A stretch of 39,662 nucleotides of DNA from DATARH01 sp963734125 (GTDB lineage Bacteria > Pseudomonadota > Alphaproteobacteria > ATCC43930 > CGMCC-115725): contig CAVTGB010000020.1 in NCBI GenBank assembly GCA_963734125.1, positions 1 through 39,662 of the forward strand. The letters run 5' to 3'. Shown piece after piece: positions 7,361 to 15,547 of this stretch. The position numbers were made by a program, and so were the translations under genes. Each line of letters begins with the position of its first letter. Positions within the stretch are counted from its first letter, which is position 1. The notes below the pieces were generated by a model. The model made no database searches, had not been told where the DNA came from, and saw nothing but the letters and a program-made list of their open reading frames with translations.

Positions 7361-8203
7361 TTACTCCGCACCGCGAACCTCGGCGATACGGCGCTCGACC
7401 TCGCGCCGCAAGTCTAGCGAGCGCGGGCCGGCCCGAGCGATGGCGCGCGACACGGACGGGATGACCCGCGAAATGTGCACCCCGAAAGCGCCGCGCACAT
7501 CGGCGATCGTCGCGCCCTGGGCGCCGATGCCGGGGACCAGCAGCAGTGAATTCGGCAGGCGGGCGGCGATTTCGGCGGCCTCCTCCCCGAGGGTCGCACC
7601 GACGACCGCGCCGATGAGGCCGAGCGCGCCCTCGCCGTCGGCGGCGTTGCGCGCGGTAATCTGGTCGGCGAGGTGTTCGGCTACCGAGTGGCCGTCGGGC
7701 ATCCGCGCCTGCTGCAGCCCGGTGCCTTCCGGGTTCGAGGAGCGCACCACGACGAAGACCCCGGCGGCCTCGCGACGCGCCCGCGCGAGGATCGGCGCGA
7801 GCGAGCCAAGGCCGAGATATGCGACCAGCGTCATGGCGTCGCCGCCAAAGGCGCCGTGCGGCCCCAAAAACGCCTCGCCGTAGGCCGTTGCTGTCGATTC
7901 GATGTCGCCCCGTTTGGCGTCGATGATGACCAGCGTGCCATGGTCGTGCGCCGCATCGACCGTGCGGCGCAGCACCTCCATCCCCGCCGCCCCGTGCCGC
8001 TCGAAGAAGGCGGCCTGTGGCTTGACGCAGGCGACGAGCGGCGCGCAGCTTTCGACCATGCGCTCGCAAAACGACCGCAGCCCCTGCGCGTCATCCGGCA
8101 ATCCCCAGGCTTTCAGGGTTTCGGCCGCGGGGTCGATCCCGACGCACAGCGGGGAGCGCTCGGCGGACAGCGTGATGAATTGCTTTTGGAACGGGACCGT
8201 CAT
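7361..8203 (-). CDS. pyrF: Orotidine 5'-phosphate decarboxylase
   Basis: It catalyses the last step of UMP synthesis, OMP to UMP plus CO2, in the cytoplasm. The 280-residue length and the sequence VCVGIDP-like opening (PLCVGIDPAAETLKAWG) mark the longer type 2 subfamily. The active-site segment is IIDAKRGDIEST (Asp-Lys-x-x-Asp), followed by VVVRSSNPEGTGLQ and VPGIGAQGAT for phosphate binding. I chose the ATG at 8203 because the homologous N-terminus MTVPFQKQF begins there; the frame is open further upstream, but that is antisense to ridA. It is divergent from ridA with 42 bp between starts and leads the ABC ATPase and CoA-transferase genes. Confidence 0.95.
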   Translation of the reverse strand: MTVPFQKQFITLSAERSPLCVGIDPAAETLKAWGLPDDAQGLRSFCERMVESCAPLVACVKPQAAFFERHGAAGMEVLRRTVDAAHDHGTLVIIDAKRGDIESTATAYGEAFLGPHGAFGGDAMTLVAYLGLGSLAPILARARREAAGVFVVVRSSNPEGTGLQQARMPDGHSVAEHLADQITARNAADGEGALGLIGAVVGATLGEEAAEIAARLPNSLLLVPGIGAQGATIADVRGAFGVHISRVIPSVSRAIARAGPRSLDLRREVERRIAEVRGAE

Positions 8204-8245
8204 GGCACTTGTCGTATAACAGAGGCGGGCTTCAGGAGAACAGAA

Positions 8246-8644
8246 ATGGCGAAGCAGCAGATCCGGTCCGACAAACTGCGCCAGCCGAGTGGCGTCTTTT
8301 CGCATGCGACAGCGGTCGAGGCGAAGGGCCGGCTCGTCTTCATCTCCGGCATGACCGCGCGCCGGCTCGACGGGTCGATGGCCGGGATCGGCGACATCGA
8401 GGCGCAGACCCGCCAGGTCTGCGAGAACCTCAAAGCCGCGGTCGAGGCGGCCGGCGGCACGATGGACGACATCTGCCGGGTCGATGTCTACATCCGCAAC
8501 ATGGAGCAGTTCGACGGGATCCATAAGGTGCGGCGGGAGTACTTCAAGGAGCCGCTACCAGCGTCAACCATGGTCGAGGTCTCGAAGTTCACCTCGCCTG
8601 ACGCCCTCATCGAGATCAGCGCGATCGCGGTCATCCCCGAATAG
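8246..8644 (+). CDS. RidA/YjgF/YER057c/UK114 family protein
   Basis: The protein has 132 residues from the ATG at 8246, with AGGAGA six bases before. RidA proteins hydrolyse reactive enamine/imine intermediates to ketoacids, protecting PLP enzymes. The family landmarks seen are GRLVFISGMTA, QTRQVCENLKAAVEAAGGTMDDICRVDVYIRNM and the C-terminal VEVSKFTSPDALIEISAIAVIP. The usual strand R-x-x-V-E-V is recognisable (STMVEVSKF), but the second position aligning with the family's active-site Arg appears to be Met-Val rather than Arg, so the exact subfamily and activity are uncertain. It sits 28 bp before coxG and could be co-transcribed with it. Confidence 0.88.
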   Translation: MAKQQIRSDKLRQPSGVFSHATAVEAKGRLVFISGMTARRLDGSMAGIGDIEAQTRQVCENLKAAVEAAGGTMDDICRVDVYIRNMEQFDGIHKVRREYFKEPLPASTMVEVSKFTSPDALIEISAIAVIPE

Positions 8645-8672
8645 CTTCGCCTAGCATAAGGACACCAGCGCC

Positions 8673-9131
8673 ATGGAAATGACCGGCGAGCGCCGCATCC
8701 CCGCCCCGCGTCAGCTGGTGTGGGAGCGGCTCAACGACCCGGCGACGTTGAAAGAGTGCATTCCCGGCTGCGAGACCATCGAAAAGGTTTCCGACACCGA
8801 GTTCACCGCCAAGGTTGTGGCCCGGGTCGGGCCGGTGAAGGCGAGCTTCTCCGGCAAGGTCACGCTCTCCGACCTCAATCCGCCCGCGGGCTACACGATC
8901 ACCGGCGAGGGTACCGGCGGGGTCGCCGGCTTTGCCAAGGGGGGTGCCACGGTGACGCTGGAGGAGGAGGGCGGCGAGACGGTGCTGCGCTACGGTGCCC
9001 AGGGCCAGGTCGGCGGGAAATTGGCGCAGATCGGCTCGCGCCTCATCGATGCCACCGCGCGCAAAATGGCCGACGAGTTCTTCACCCGCTTTGCCGCGGT
9101 GATGAACCCCGGAACCGCGGCGGAGTCGTGA
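8673..9131 (+). CDS. coxG: CO dehydrogenase subunit G family protein (SRPBCC fold)
   Basis: The 152-residue protein starts MEMTGERRIPAPRQLVWERLNDPATLKECIPGCE; the ERRIPAP, VWERLNDP and IPGCE motifs define the CoxG family. Later parts are KVVARVGPVKASFSGKV and GTGGVAGFAKGGATVTL. In Oligotropha, CoxG is described as helping to recruit the CO dehydrogenase to the membrane. Related SRPBCC proteins accompany many Mo-hydroxylases. AAGGA lies about eleven bases before the ATG. It immediately precedes coxS-coxL-coxM (125 bp gap), opening the cluster. Confidence 0.9.
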   Translation: MEMTGERRIPAPRQLVWERLNDPATLKECIPGCETIEKVSDTEFTAKVVARVGPVKASFSGKVTLSDLNPPAGYTITGEGTGGVAGFAKGGATVTLEEEGGETVLRYGAQGQVGGKLAQIGSRLIDATARKMADEFFTRFAAVMNPGTAAES

Positions 9132-9165
9132 CCGGCGGGTCGACACTCTACGAGCAGAAAATGGG

Positions 9166-9175
9166 CTGCTATCAT
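9166..9175 (+). promoter_or_regulatory. Second copy of CTGCTATCAT, possible -10 before coxS
   Basis: In the 125-bp gap between coxG and coxS the string CTGCTATCAT repeats exactly the one at 976-985 ahead of the Rieske dioxygenase. TGCTATCAT fits an extended -10. No clear -35 accompanies it. GGGAGG at 9245-9250 is the ribosome site for coxS. Confidence 0.25.
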
Positions 9176-9256
9176 CGTGCCTTGACCCAGGGGCGGCGGC
9201 GCAGGAAACTTGGTTAAGGCGGCGCCACCAGATCGGCTGATTGAGGGAGGTTTGCG

Positions 9257-9754
9257 ATGCAGAAGACGGTGAGCCTCACCGTGAACGGAAAGCCGGCATC
9301 CGCGACGGTCGAGGGGCGCACGCTGCTGGTGCAGCTGTTGCGCGAGCACCTGGGCCTCACCGGGACCCATGTCGGCTGCGACACCTCGCAGTGCGGCGCC
9401 TGCGTCGTTCATGTCAATGGCGAGGCGGTCAAATCCTGCACGCTCTTGGCGATCCAGGCCGAGGGCGCCAACGTCCTGACGATCGAGGGCGTCGCCAATG
9501 GCGACACCTTGCACCCGATGCAGGAAGCCTTCCGCGACAACCACGCGCTGCAATGCGGGTTCTGCACCCCGGGCATGGTGATGAGCGCGCTCGACCTGGT
9601 GAAGAACAACCCCGACCCTTCTGAGCGCGAGATCCGCGAGTATCTCGAAGGCAATCTGTGTCGCTGCACCGGCTATCACAACATCGTGCTCGGGATCAAA
9701 GCGGGGGCGGCCGCGATGCGAGGAGCCGTCCCGGCAACCCCGGCGGCGGAGTAA
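9257..9754 (+). CDS. coxS: Molybdenum hydroxylase small [2Fe-2S] subunit
   Basis: The 165-residue protein passes electrons from the Mo site to the FAD subunit. Its plant-type N-terminal cluster uses Cys41, Cys46, Cys49 and Cys61 (GCDTSQCGAC, VKSC). The C-terminal all-helical cluster uses Cys100, Cys103, Cys135 and Cys137 (QCGFCTPGMVM, GNLCRCTGY). All eight ligands are present and the length is normal. GGGAGG precedes the ATG. CoxL starts six bases after the stop. Because the partner large subunit is form II, the name coxS describes family rather than proven CO oxidation. Confidence 0.95.
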   Translation: MQKTVSLTVNGKPASATVEGRTLLVQLLREHLGLTGTHVGCDTSQCGACVVHVNGEAVKSCTLLAIQAEGANVLTIEGVANGDTLHPMQEAFRDNHALQCGFCTPGMVMSALDLVKNNPDPSEREIREYLEGNLCRCTGYHNIVLGIKAGAAAMRGAVPATPAAE

Positions 9755-9759
9755 AGCCA

Positions 9760-12141
9760 ATGCCCGCGATCGGCACGCCAGTCCGGCGGCGCGAAGACTA
9801 CCGGTTCCTCACCGGACAGGGAACCTATACCGACGACATCAACCGGCCGGGTCAGCTCCACGCCTATATGCTCAGGAGCCCGCACGCCAACGCCCGCCTC
9901 GGCGGGATCGACACCAGCGCCGCCAAATCGGCGCCCGGCGTCGTCGCCACCTTCACCGGCGCGGACATCGCGGCCGACGGCATCGGCGGCCTGCCCTGCG
10001 GCTGGCTCATTCATTCGAAGGACGGCGCGCCGATGAAGGAGCCGCCGCATCCGGTCTTGGCGGTCGAGCGGGTGCGCCACGTCGGCGATCCCGTAGCCGT
10101 CGTCATCGCCGAGAGCCTCGCCGAAGCGAGGGACGCCGCCGAGCAGATCGTCGTCGATTATGCGGTCGAGCCGGCGGTCGTCGATGTCGCCGACGCGGTG
10201 AAGCCAGGAGCGCCGCAGGTCTGGGGTGACCAGGCGCCCGGCAATGTCTGCTACGACTGGGCGCTTGGCGACCTGGCCGCAGTAGACGCCGCGATGGCGC
10301 GAGCCGCGCGGGTCGTCAAGCTCGACCTTGTCAACAACCGCCTCGTGGCGAACGCGATGGAGCCGCGCGCGGCGATCGGCGAATTCGACCGCGCCACCGG
10401 CGAATACACGCTCTTTACGACCAGCCAGAACCCGCATGTGATCCGCCTCTTGATGGGCGCCTTTGTCCTGCACATCCCGGAGGCGAAATTGCGAGTCGTC
10501 GCGCCGGATGTCGGCGGCGGCTTCGGCTCCAAGATCTTTCATTACGCCGAGGAAGCGATCGTCACCTGGGCGGCGCCGAGGGTCAGGCGGCCGGTCAAAT
10601 GGACCGCCGAGCGCTCGGAAAGCTTCATGTCGGACGCGCAGGGCCGCGACCATGTCACCCATGTCGAACTCGGCCTCGACGCCAACGCCAAATTCCTCGC
10701 GCTCAAGGTGTCGACGCTCGCCAATCTCGGCGGCTACCTGTCGACCTTCTCGACGGCGGTGCCGACCTATCTCTACGCGACGCTCTGTGCCGGCACCTAT
10801 ACGACCCCGGCGATCTACGTCGAGACCAAGGCGGTGTTCACCAACACCGTACCGGTCGACGCCTATCGCGGTGCCGGCCGGCCGGAGGCGACCTATGTGG
10901 TCGAACGCATCGTCGATCTCGCGGCCGACGAATTGGGCATGGACCCCGGCGAATTGCGCCGGCGCAACTTCATCCCGGCTGACGCCTTTCCCTACCAGAC
11001 GCCGGTCGCGCTGCAATACGACAGCGGCGATTACCAGACGACGTTGCAGATGGCGCAGGACGCCGCCGGTTACTCCCATTTCGAGGCACGTCGGGCCGAA
11101 GCCTCGCGCCGAGGCAAACTGCGCGGCATCGGCATCGCCACCTATATCGAAGCTTGCGGGATGGCGCCCTCGGCCGTCGCCGGCGCGCTGGGCGCCCGCG
11201 CCGGGCTCTACGAATTGGCTGCCGTGCGGGTCCATCCAACCGGTAGCGTCACGGTCCTGACCGGGTCGCACAGTCACGGCCAGGGGCATGAGACGACCTT
11301 CTCTCAGCTTGTCGCCGACGGGCTCGGCATCCCGATCGAGTTGGTCGAGATCATCCATGGCGACACCAACAAGATGCCCTTTGGCATGGGCACCTACGGC
11401 TCGCGCTCACTGGCGGTCGGCGGTACGGCGATCGTCAAGGCGATGGACAAGGTGGTTGCCAAGGGCAAGAAGATCGCCGCTCATCTGCTCGAAGCCTCCG
11501 AGGCCGACATCGAGTTCAAGGACGGGAATTTCAGCGTCGCCGGCACCGACCGGTCAAAGAGCTTTGGCGAGGTCGCGCTGACCGCCTATGTGCCGCACAA
11601 TTTCCCGCACGACGAACTGGAGCCCGGGCTCGACGAGACCGCGTTCTATGACCCGAAGAACTTCACCTTCCCGTCGGGTGCTTATGTCGCCGAGGTCGAG
11701 ATCGATCCCGACACCGGGCAGCTCACGATTGTCAACTTCACCGCATCAGATGATTTCGGCCGCATCATCAACCCGATGATCGTCGCGGGGCAGGTCCATG
11801 GCGGCCTCGCTCAGGGGATCGGCCAGGCCCTCCTCGAAGGCTGCGTCTACGACAAGGCGACGGGGCAGCTGCTGACCGGCTCCTACAACGACTACGCGAT
11901 GCCGCGCGCCGACGATCTGCCGAATTTCGCGCTGTCGACCCATGTGACGCTGTGCACGCACAACCCGTTGGGCGTCAAAGGTTGCGGTGAAGCCGGCGCG
12001 ATCGGCGCGCCGGCCGCGATCGCCAACGCCATTGTCGATGCGCTGAAGGGGTTGGGGGTGCGCCATGTCGAGATGCCGGCGACCCCGGAAAAGCTGTGGC
12101 GGCTGATCCACCAGCACCAGCCGCGCGCGGCAGCGGAATAG
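9760..12141 (+). CDS. coxL: Molybdenum hydroxylase large subunit, form II CoxL type
   Basis: The start is the ATG at 9760 (MPAIGTPVRRREDYRFLTGQGTYTDD), giving 793 residues with both aldehyde oxidase/xanthine dehydrogenase domains. The key signature is AYRGAGR at residues 368-374. True form I CO dehydrogenase has AYxCSFR there, with the Cys that binds copper, so this is form II (also called BMS-type). The conserved base Glu is present at 744 (GCGEAGAIGAP), and QGHETTFSQLVAD plus GGGFGSK mark cofactor contacts. It binds the Mo-molybdopterin cytosine dinucleotide cofactor. Form II enzymes have uncertain substrates: slow CO oxidation was reported for some, and aldehydes or N-heterocycles are plausible. 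Order S-L-M is intact. Confidence 0.93.
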   Translation: MPAIGTPVRRREDYRFLTGQGTYTDDINRPGQLHAYMLRSPHANARLGGIDTSAAKSAPGVVATFTGADIAADGIGGLPCGWLIHSKDGAPMKEPPHPVLAVERVRHVGDPVAVVIAESLAEARDAAEQIVVDYAVEPAVVDVADAVKPGAPQVWGDQAPGNVCYDWALGDLAAVDAAMARAARVVKLDLVNNRLVANAMEPRAAIGEFDRATGEYTLFTTSQNPHVIRLLMGAFVLHIPEAKLRVVAPDVGGGFGSKIFHYAEEAIVTWAAPRVRRPVKWTAERSESFMSDAQGRDHVTHVELGLDANAKFLALKVSTLANLGGYLSTFSTAVPTYLYATLCAGTYTTPAIYVETKAVFTNTVPVDAYRGAGRPEATYVVERIVDLAADELGMDPGELRRRNFIPADAFPYQTPVALQYDSGDYQTTLQMAQDAAGYSHFEARRAEASRRGKLRGIGIATYIEACGMAPSAVAGALGARAGLYELAAVRVHPTGSVTVLTGSHSHGQGHETTFSQLVADGLGIPIELVEIIHGDTNKMPFGMGTYGSRSLAVGGTAIVKAMDKVVAKGKKIAAHLLEASEADIEFKDGNFSVAGTDRSKSFGEVALTAYVPHNFPHDELEPGLDETAFYDPKNFTFPSGAYVAEVEIDPDTGQLTIVNFTASDDFGRIINPMIVAGQVHGGLAQGIGQALLEGCVYDKATGQLLTGSYNDYAMPRADDLPNFALSTHVTLCTHNPLGVKGCGEAGAIGAPAAIANAIVDALKGLGVRHVEMPATPEKLWRLIHQHQPRAAAE

Positions 12142-12157
12142 GATAGGGAGAGGCCCG

Positions 12158-12949
12158 ATGTACGAATTCGACTACACCCGCGCGACGAGCCTCGACGATG
12201 CCGCCGGCAAGCTGAGCGATGCCGACGCCAAGCTGGTTGCCGGGGGGATGACGCTGATCCCGACCTTGAAGCTGCGCCTCGCCAAGCCCTCGCAGCTGAT
12301 CGACCTTGGCGCGATCCCCGCGTTGAAGGGCATCAGCGACGATGGCGGCGCGATCGTCATCGGCGCCATGACGCGTCATGTCGAGGTCGCCCGCTCGCCG
12401 GTCGTGCGCAGCGGGATCCCGGCGCTGGCCGCGCTCGCCGGCGGGATCGGCGACCCGGCGGTCAGGAACCGCGGTACGATCGGCGGCTCGATCGCCAACA
12501 ACGATCCGGCAGCCGACTATCCGGCCGCGGTCGTCGCGCTCAACGCGGTCGTACGCACCAACAAGCGCGAGATCGCGGCTGACAGTTTTTTCACCGGCCT
12601 CTTTGAGACCGCGCTCGGCGAAGGCGAGATCGTCACCGGGGTGCGCTTCCCCAAGGTCGCACAGGCGAACTACCAGAAATTCAAGAACCCGGCCTCGCGC
12701 TACGCAATCGTCGGCGTGTTCGTGGCGAAGACGCCGGCCGGGGTGCGGCTCGCGGTGACCGGCGCCGGGGCTTGCGTCTTCCGCGTGCCGGCGATGGAAG
12801 CCGCCCTCGCCCGCTCGTTCACAGCGGACGCGATCAAGGACATCCAAATCCCCGATACCGACCTCAACTCCGACATCCACGCCAGCGCCGAATACCGCGC
12901 CCATCTCGTCAACGTCATGGCCCGGCGCGCGGTGGCGGCGTGTGGGTAG
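12158..12949 (+). CDS. coxM: Molybdenum hydroxylase FAD-binding medium subunit
   Basis: The 263-residue flavoprotein subunit carries the two FAD diphosphate-binding motifs, AGGMTLIPT near residues 28-36 and TIGGSIANNDPAADYPA from residue 107. It passes electrons to the quinone pool or another acceptor. The C-terminal domain has FKNPASRYAIVGVF. The length is slightly below that of typical CoxM proteins. GGGAGAGG precedes the ATG by six bases, and the gap to coxL is 16 bp. It closes the structural operon. The accessory genes resume only after about 1.6 kb of unrelated sequence. Confidence 0.93.
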   Translation: MYEFDYTRATSLDDAAGKLSDADAKLVAGGMTLIPTLKLRLAKPSQLIDLGAIPALKGISDDGGAIVIGAMTRHVEVARSPVVRSGIPALAALAGGIGDPAVRNRGTIGGSIANNDPAADYPAAVVALNAVVRTNKREIAADSFFTGLFETALGEGEIVTGVRFPKVAQANYQKFKNPASRYAIVGVFVAKTPAGVRLAVTGAGACVFRVPAMEAALARSFTADAIKDIQIPDTDLNSDIHASAEYRAHLVNVMARRAVAACG

Positions 12950-13003
12950 GCCGACCTCTCGCACGACGCTTCGGCGACGCCTCGTAGAACCGGGGCGTAT
13001 CAA

Positions 13004-13987
13004 ATGAGACGCCGCGAGCTGATAACTCTTCTCGGCGGCGCTGCTACGTGTTGGTCGCTCACGACCCGCGCTGAAGTTCCGGCAACTGATCGGCCGTTGG
13101 TTGCCTACCTGGCCGGCGGCACACACTGGAATGCCGCTCAATTCATCGGCTTTCTTCAGGAAGGGCTGCAAGAACTCGGTTATTCCGACGGTCGCAACTT
13201 CGACTTCGTCGTTCGCTATGCGGACGGCTACACGGAACGATTGCCCAGCCTTGCTGAAGAACTGGTTCAGCTCAGGCCGAAGGTCCTCGTGGCCGGCGCC
13301 GGCAGCATCGCGCTCGCGCTCCGGAAGGTGACACACACGATCCCGATCGTTTGCCCCGCCTTCGATGCTGAGCGTCTTGGCCTGGTGGCGAGCTTCGCGC
13401 GGCCAGGCGGCAATGTGACCGGCATAACACCTTACGTAGTTGGGATGCTCGCCAAGCAGATGGAACTTGCACGCGAGGTTTTCCCTGGCGCTGGGAAGAT
13501 CGGCGTCCTTGGCGACATCAACGCCGCGGACGTCCCGTCTCAACGGCGCGAGTTGGAGGAGGCAGGGAAGGCGCTGGATGTGAAGGTCGTGATGCCGGAC
13601 GTTCGCAGCCCCGACGACCTCGCCGGCGCAATCCAGGTGTTGGTGCGCGAGCCGGTTGATGTGGTCATCGCGCTGTATTCCGTCCTGATTATGAGCGAGC
13701 GTCGCCAAATTGTACGGTTGATGGCGGCGAACCGGCTACCGGCAGTCTATCCTTATCGCGAATTCGTCGATGCTGGGGGGCTTATCAGCTATGGCATTGA
13801 TCTGCACTGGTCCTTCCGCCGCGCCGCAACATTCATAGACAAGATCTTGAAGGGCGCCGCGCCCGGCGATCTGCCGGTGGAGTTTCCGACAAAGCTGGAA
13901 CTGGTGATCAATCTCAAGGCCGCCAAAGCGCTCGGTATCACGATAGCACCGCTGTTGTTCGCCCGCGCCGACGAGGTGATCGAATAA
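13004..13987 (+). CDS. ABC transporter substrate-binding protein, PF04392 (TrpX-like) family
   Basis: The 327-residue protein opens MRRRELITLLGGAATCWSL, a twin-arginine-like signal of a kind very common in Bradyrhizobium-type paralogues, followed by RAEVPATDRPLVAYLAGG. The body matches the ABC_sub_bind family: GLQELGYSDGRN, SLAEELVQLRPKVLVA, FARPGGNVTG, VFPGAGKIGVL, YREFVDAGGLISYG and the ending LPVEFPTKLELVINLKAAKALGI then LFARADEVIE. It is a periplasmic binding protein. Ligand is unknown, and no permease or ATPase is nearby, which is usual for these orphan paralogues. Its GC appears slightly lower than coxM. It separates coxM from coxD. Confidence 0.9.
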   Translation: MRRRELITLLGGAATCWSLTTRAEVPATDRPLVAYLAGGTHWNAAQFIGFLQEGLQELGYSDGRNFDFVVRYADGYTERLPSLAEELVQLRPKVLVAGAGSIALALRKVTHTIPIVCPAFDAERLGLVASFARPGGNVTGITPYVVGMLAKQMELAREVFPGAGKIGVLGDINAADVPSQRRELEEAGKALDVKVVMPDVRSPDDLAGAIQVLVREPVDVVIALYSVLIMSERRQIVRLMAANRLPAVYPYREFVDAGGLISYGIDLHWSFRRAATFIDKILKGAAPGDLPVEFPTKLELVINLKAAKALGITIAPLLFARADEVIE

Positions 13988-14017
13988 GTGACGGCCCCGC
14001 GGCCACGATGACAATCG

Positions 14018-14242
14018 TCAACGGTCGTCTCGATCCTGGCGAATGAAATCTGTGGAGTCGCCCGAAATGCGGCCCCGCGTCTCCTCTCGCAGTACGGCGG
14101 CGCGTTCCCAAAATCCGGCGCGAAGCGCCGTTTCGAGGATGCTGCGATGCTCGTCTTCCGCGCTGCGTCCGTGGGCCGCTGCTTGGCGTTTCAATGCATC
14201 GATGACGTGCTGCGGCACGTCTCGGAGCAACAAATCGGGCAT
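14018..14242 (-). CDS. FitA-like ribbon-helix-helix antitoxin, orphan
   Basis: The 74-residue protein starts MPDLLLRDVPQHVIDALKRQAAAHGRSAEDEHRSIL, the Arc/MetJ-type ribbon-helix-helix of FitA (VapB-class) antitoxins, and ends with the toxin-binding tail DSTDFIRQDRDD. GGGGAGGA lies about ten bases upstream of the ATG at 14242. The partner FitB/VapC PIN toxin should overlap or follow the stop at 14018. Instead only a few codons (I-V-I-V) look toxin-like before the oppositely oriented binding-protein gene ends at 13987. The antitoxin therefore seems to have lost its toxin, and probably persists as a solitary repressor or a remnant. Confidence 0.75.
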   Translation of the reverse strand: MPDLLLRDVPQHVIDALKRQAAAHGRSAEDEHRSILETALRAGFWERAAVLREETRGRISGDSTDFIRQDRDDR

Positions 14243-14270
14243 CTGGGCAATCCTCCCCGCCCACAATTTG

Positions 14271-14331
14271 TCATACCGGCGAAGGCCGGTATCCACGGTA
14301 GACATGGATCCCGGCTTTCGCCGGGATGACA
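14271..14331. repeat. Dispersed inverted repeat of TCATxCCGGCGAA type
   Basis: Two arms face each other: TCATACCGGCGAAGGCCGGT at 14271-14290, and its near-complement ending CGCCGGGATGA at 14330, each containing its own small hairpin (CCGGC-GAAG-GCCGG; CCCGGC-TTT-CGCCGGG). This is a widespread proteobacterial intergenic repeat type known from many genomes. It lies in the gap between the antitoxin and coxD. Confidence 0.75.
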
Positions 14332-14471
14332 CAAACGGGTCGCGACACTCTCAGGTAAGCGCCCGGCGAGGAACTGCAATCCCGGGGGTGGCGCGGCTGC
14401 GGCGGAGCGATTAGATATCTTGCGTCTGGAGAACGCGCGCCGGGGCCCGCCCGGTTCGCGTTGCTCATTCC

Positions 14472-14500
14472 CCCTCTCCCGTCGGGAGAGGGATTTTGTT
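14472..14500. repeat. Nine-base-pair hairpin, dispersed repeat or terminator-like, upstream of coxD
   Basis: CCCTCTCCC at 14472-14480, loop GTC, GGGAGAGGG at 14484-14492, then ATTTTGTT. The perfect nine-pair stem with a short T-rich tail could stop transcripts coming from the left. The sequence also matches a common short palindromic repeat of alpha- and betaproteobacteria. It lies 42 bp before the coxD ATG, so coxD expression would need a start downstream of it or read-through. Confidence 0.6.
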
Positions 14501-14533
14501 GCGATCGGGATCTCTAGTGGATGCGCACTCCTC

Positions 14534-15454
14534 ATGACCGACCTGCCTAAATCCGTCGGCGACACCCTCGACATGTTGGGGAGCGCCGATTACGTCGCCG
14601 ACCGTTCGCTGGCAACGGCGGTGCACCTCGCGCTGCATTTGAAGCGCCCGTTGTTCCTCGAGGGCGAGGCCGGGGTTGGTAAGACCGAGATCGCCAAGGT
14701 GCTGGCGAGCGCGCTGCAGCGCCGCCTCATCCGCCTGCAATGCTATGAGGGGCTCGATGTTGCTTCCGCGGTCTACGAGTGGGATTACGCCCGCCAGATG
14801 ATCGAGATCCGCCTCGCCGAGGCGGGCGAGGAAGACCGCAGCGAGATCGAGAGCACGATCTTCTCCGACCGTTTCCTGATCAAGCGGCCGCTGTTGCAGG
14901 CGTTGGAGCCGGAGTTGGGCGGCGCGCCGGTCCTCCTGATCGACGAACTCGACCGCACCGATGAGCCGTTCGAGGCCTATCTCCTCGAACTCCTCTCCGA
15001 TTTCCAGGTGACGATCCCCGAAATCGGCACGATTCGCGCCGAAGCGCCGCCGATCGTCGTCATCACCTCGAACCGCACCCGCGAGATCCACGACGCCCTG
15101 AAGCGCCGCTGTTTCTATTATTGGGTCGATTACCCGAACGCCGAGCGCGAACTCGAAATCTTACACCGCAAGGCACCGCGGGCGAGCGCCGCCTTGTCGC
15201 GCGAGGTCGTCGAATTCGTCCAGAAGCTCCGCAAGATGGACTTGTTCAAGCTGCCCGGCATCGCCGAGTTGATCGACTGGGCGGAAGCGCTGATGCAATT
15301 GGACGCGCTCGAACTGACGCCGGAAGCGATCAACGACACGCTGGGCGTGCTCCTCAAATACCAGGACGACATCGCCCGCATCCAGGGCAGCGAAGCCGCC
15401 AAGCTCCTGGAGCAAGTCAAGGCCGAGATCGCCGCCGCCCCTAGAGAGGCATAA
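14534..15454 (+). CDS. coxD: MoxR-type AAA+ ATPase, CoxD
   Basis: The 306-residue protein carries Walker A GEAGVGKT (44-51), Walker B VLLIDELDR (Asp137, Glu138), sensor 1 VVITSNRTREIHDALKRRC and the lid domain. CoxD acts as a chaperone that, in Oligotropha, helps assemble the sulfur and copper additions at the Mo site. With a form II large subunit there is no copper to add, so a general role in cofactor sulfuration or insertion is more likely (inference). The ATG at 14534 is chosen because the family N-terminus begins there; no good ribosome site is visible. CoxE follows after a repeat. Confidence 0.9.
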   Translation: MTDLPKSVGDTLDMLGSADYVADRSLATAVHLALHLKRPLFLEGEAGVGKTEIAKVLASALQRRLIRLQCYEGLDVASAVYEWDYARQMIEIRLAEAGEEDRSEIESTIFSDRFLIKRPLLQALEPELGGAPVLLIDELDRTDEPFEAYLLELLSDFQVTIPEIGTIRAEAPPIVVITSNRTREIHDALKRRCFYYWVDYPNAERELEILHRKAPRASAALSREVVEFVQKLRKMDLFKLPGIAELIDWAEALMQLDALELTPEAINDTLGVLLKYQDDIARIQGSEAAKLLEQVKAEIAAAPREA

Positions 15455-15463
15455 TTGGCACGA

Positions 15464-15531
15464 GATTGCTTCGCTGCGCTCGCAATGACCGCCGGAGGTG
15501 TCATTGCGAGGAGCGGAGCGACGAAGCAATC
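15464..15531. repeat. Inverted repeat of CATTGCGAGGAGC type between coxD and coxE
   Basis: GATTGCTTCG at 15464 to GCAATGAC at 15489 faces GTCATTGCGAGGAGCGGAGC at 15500 through GAAGCAATC at 15531. The two arms are inverted copies around a ten-base centre. It is a recognised dispersed intergenic repeat of Rhodospirillales/Rhizobiales-like genomes (from memory). It separates coxD from coxE, which are normally adjacent, and lies 17 bp before the TTG start of coxE. Confidence 0.78.
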
Positions 15532-15547
15532 CCGCGGGATCTGAGCA

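Noticed and set aside
9676..11358. A 560-codon open frame on the minus strand opposite coxL
   Set aside because: It lies wholly antisense to a clearly conserved gene, has no recognisable domain, and long antisense frames are expected at this GC and codon bias. Similar long frames at 1237-2181, 5350-6600, 11975-13708 and 18118-19806 were rejected for the same reason.
9760..12141. A true (form I, copper-containing) CO dehydrogenase
   Set aside because: The active-site loop reads AYRGAGR, not AYxCSFR, so the copper-binding Cys is absent.
14271..15531. A CRISPR array in the repeat-rich stretch around coxD
   Set aside because: The repeats are of three different families, inverted and irregularly spaced, not direct repeats with unique spacers.
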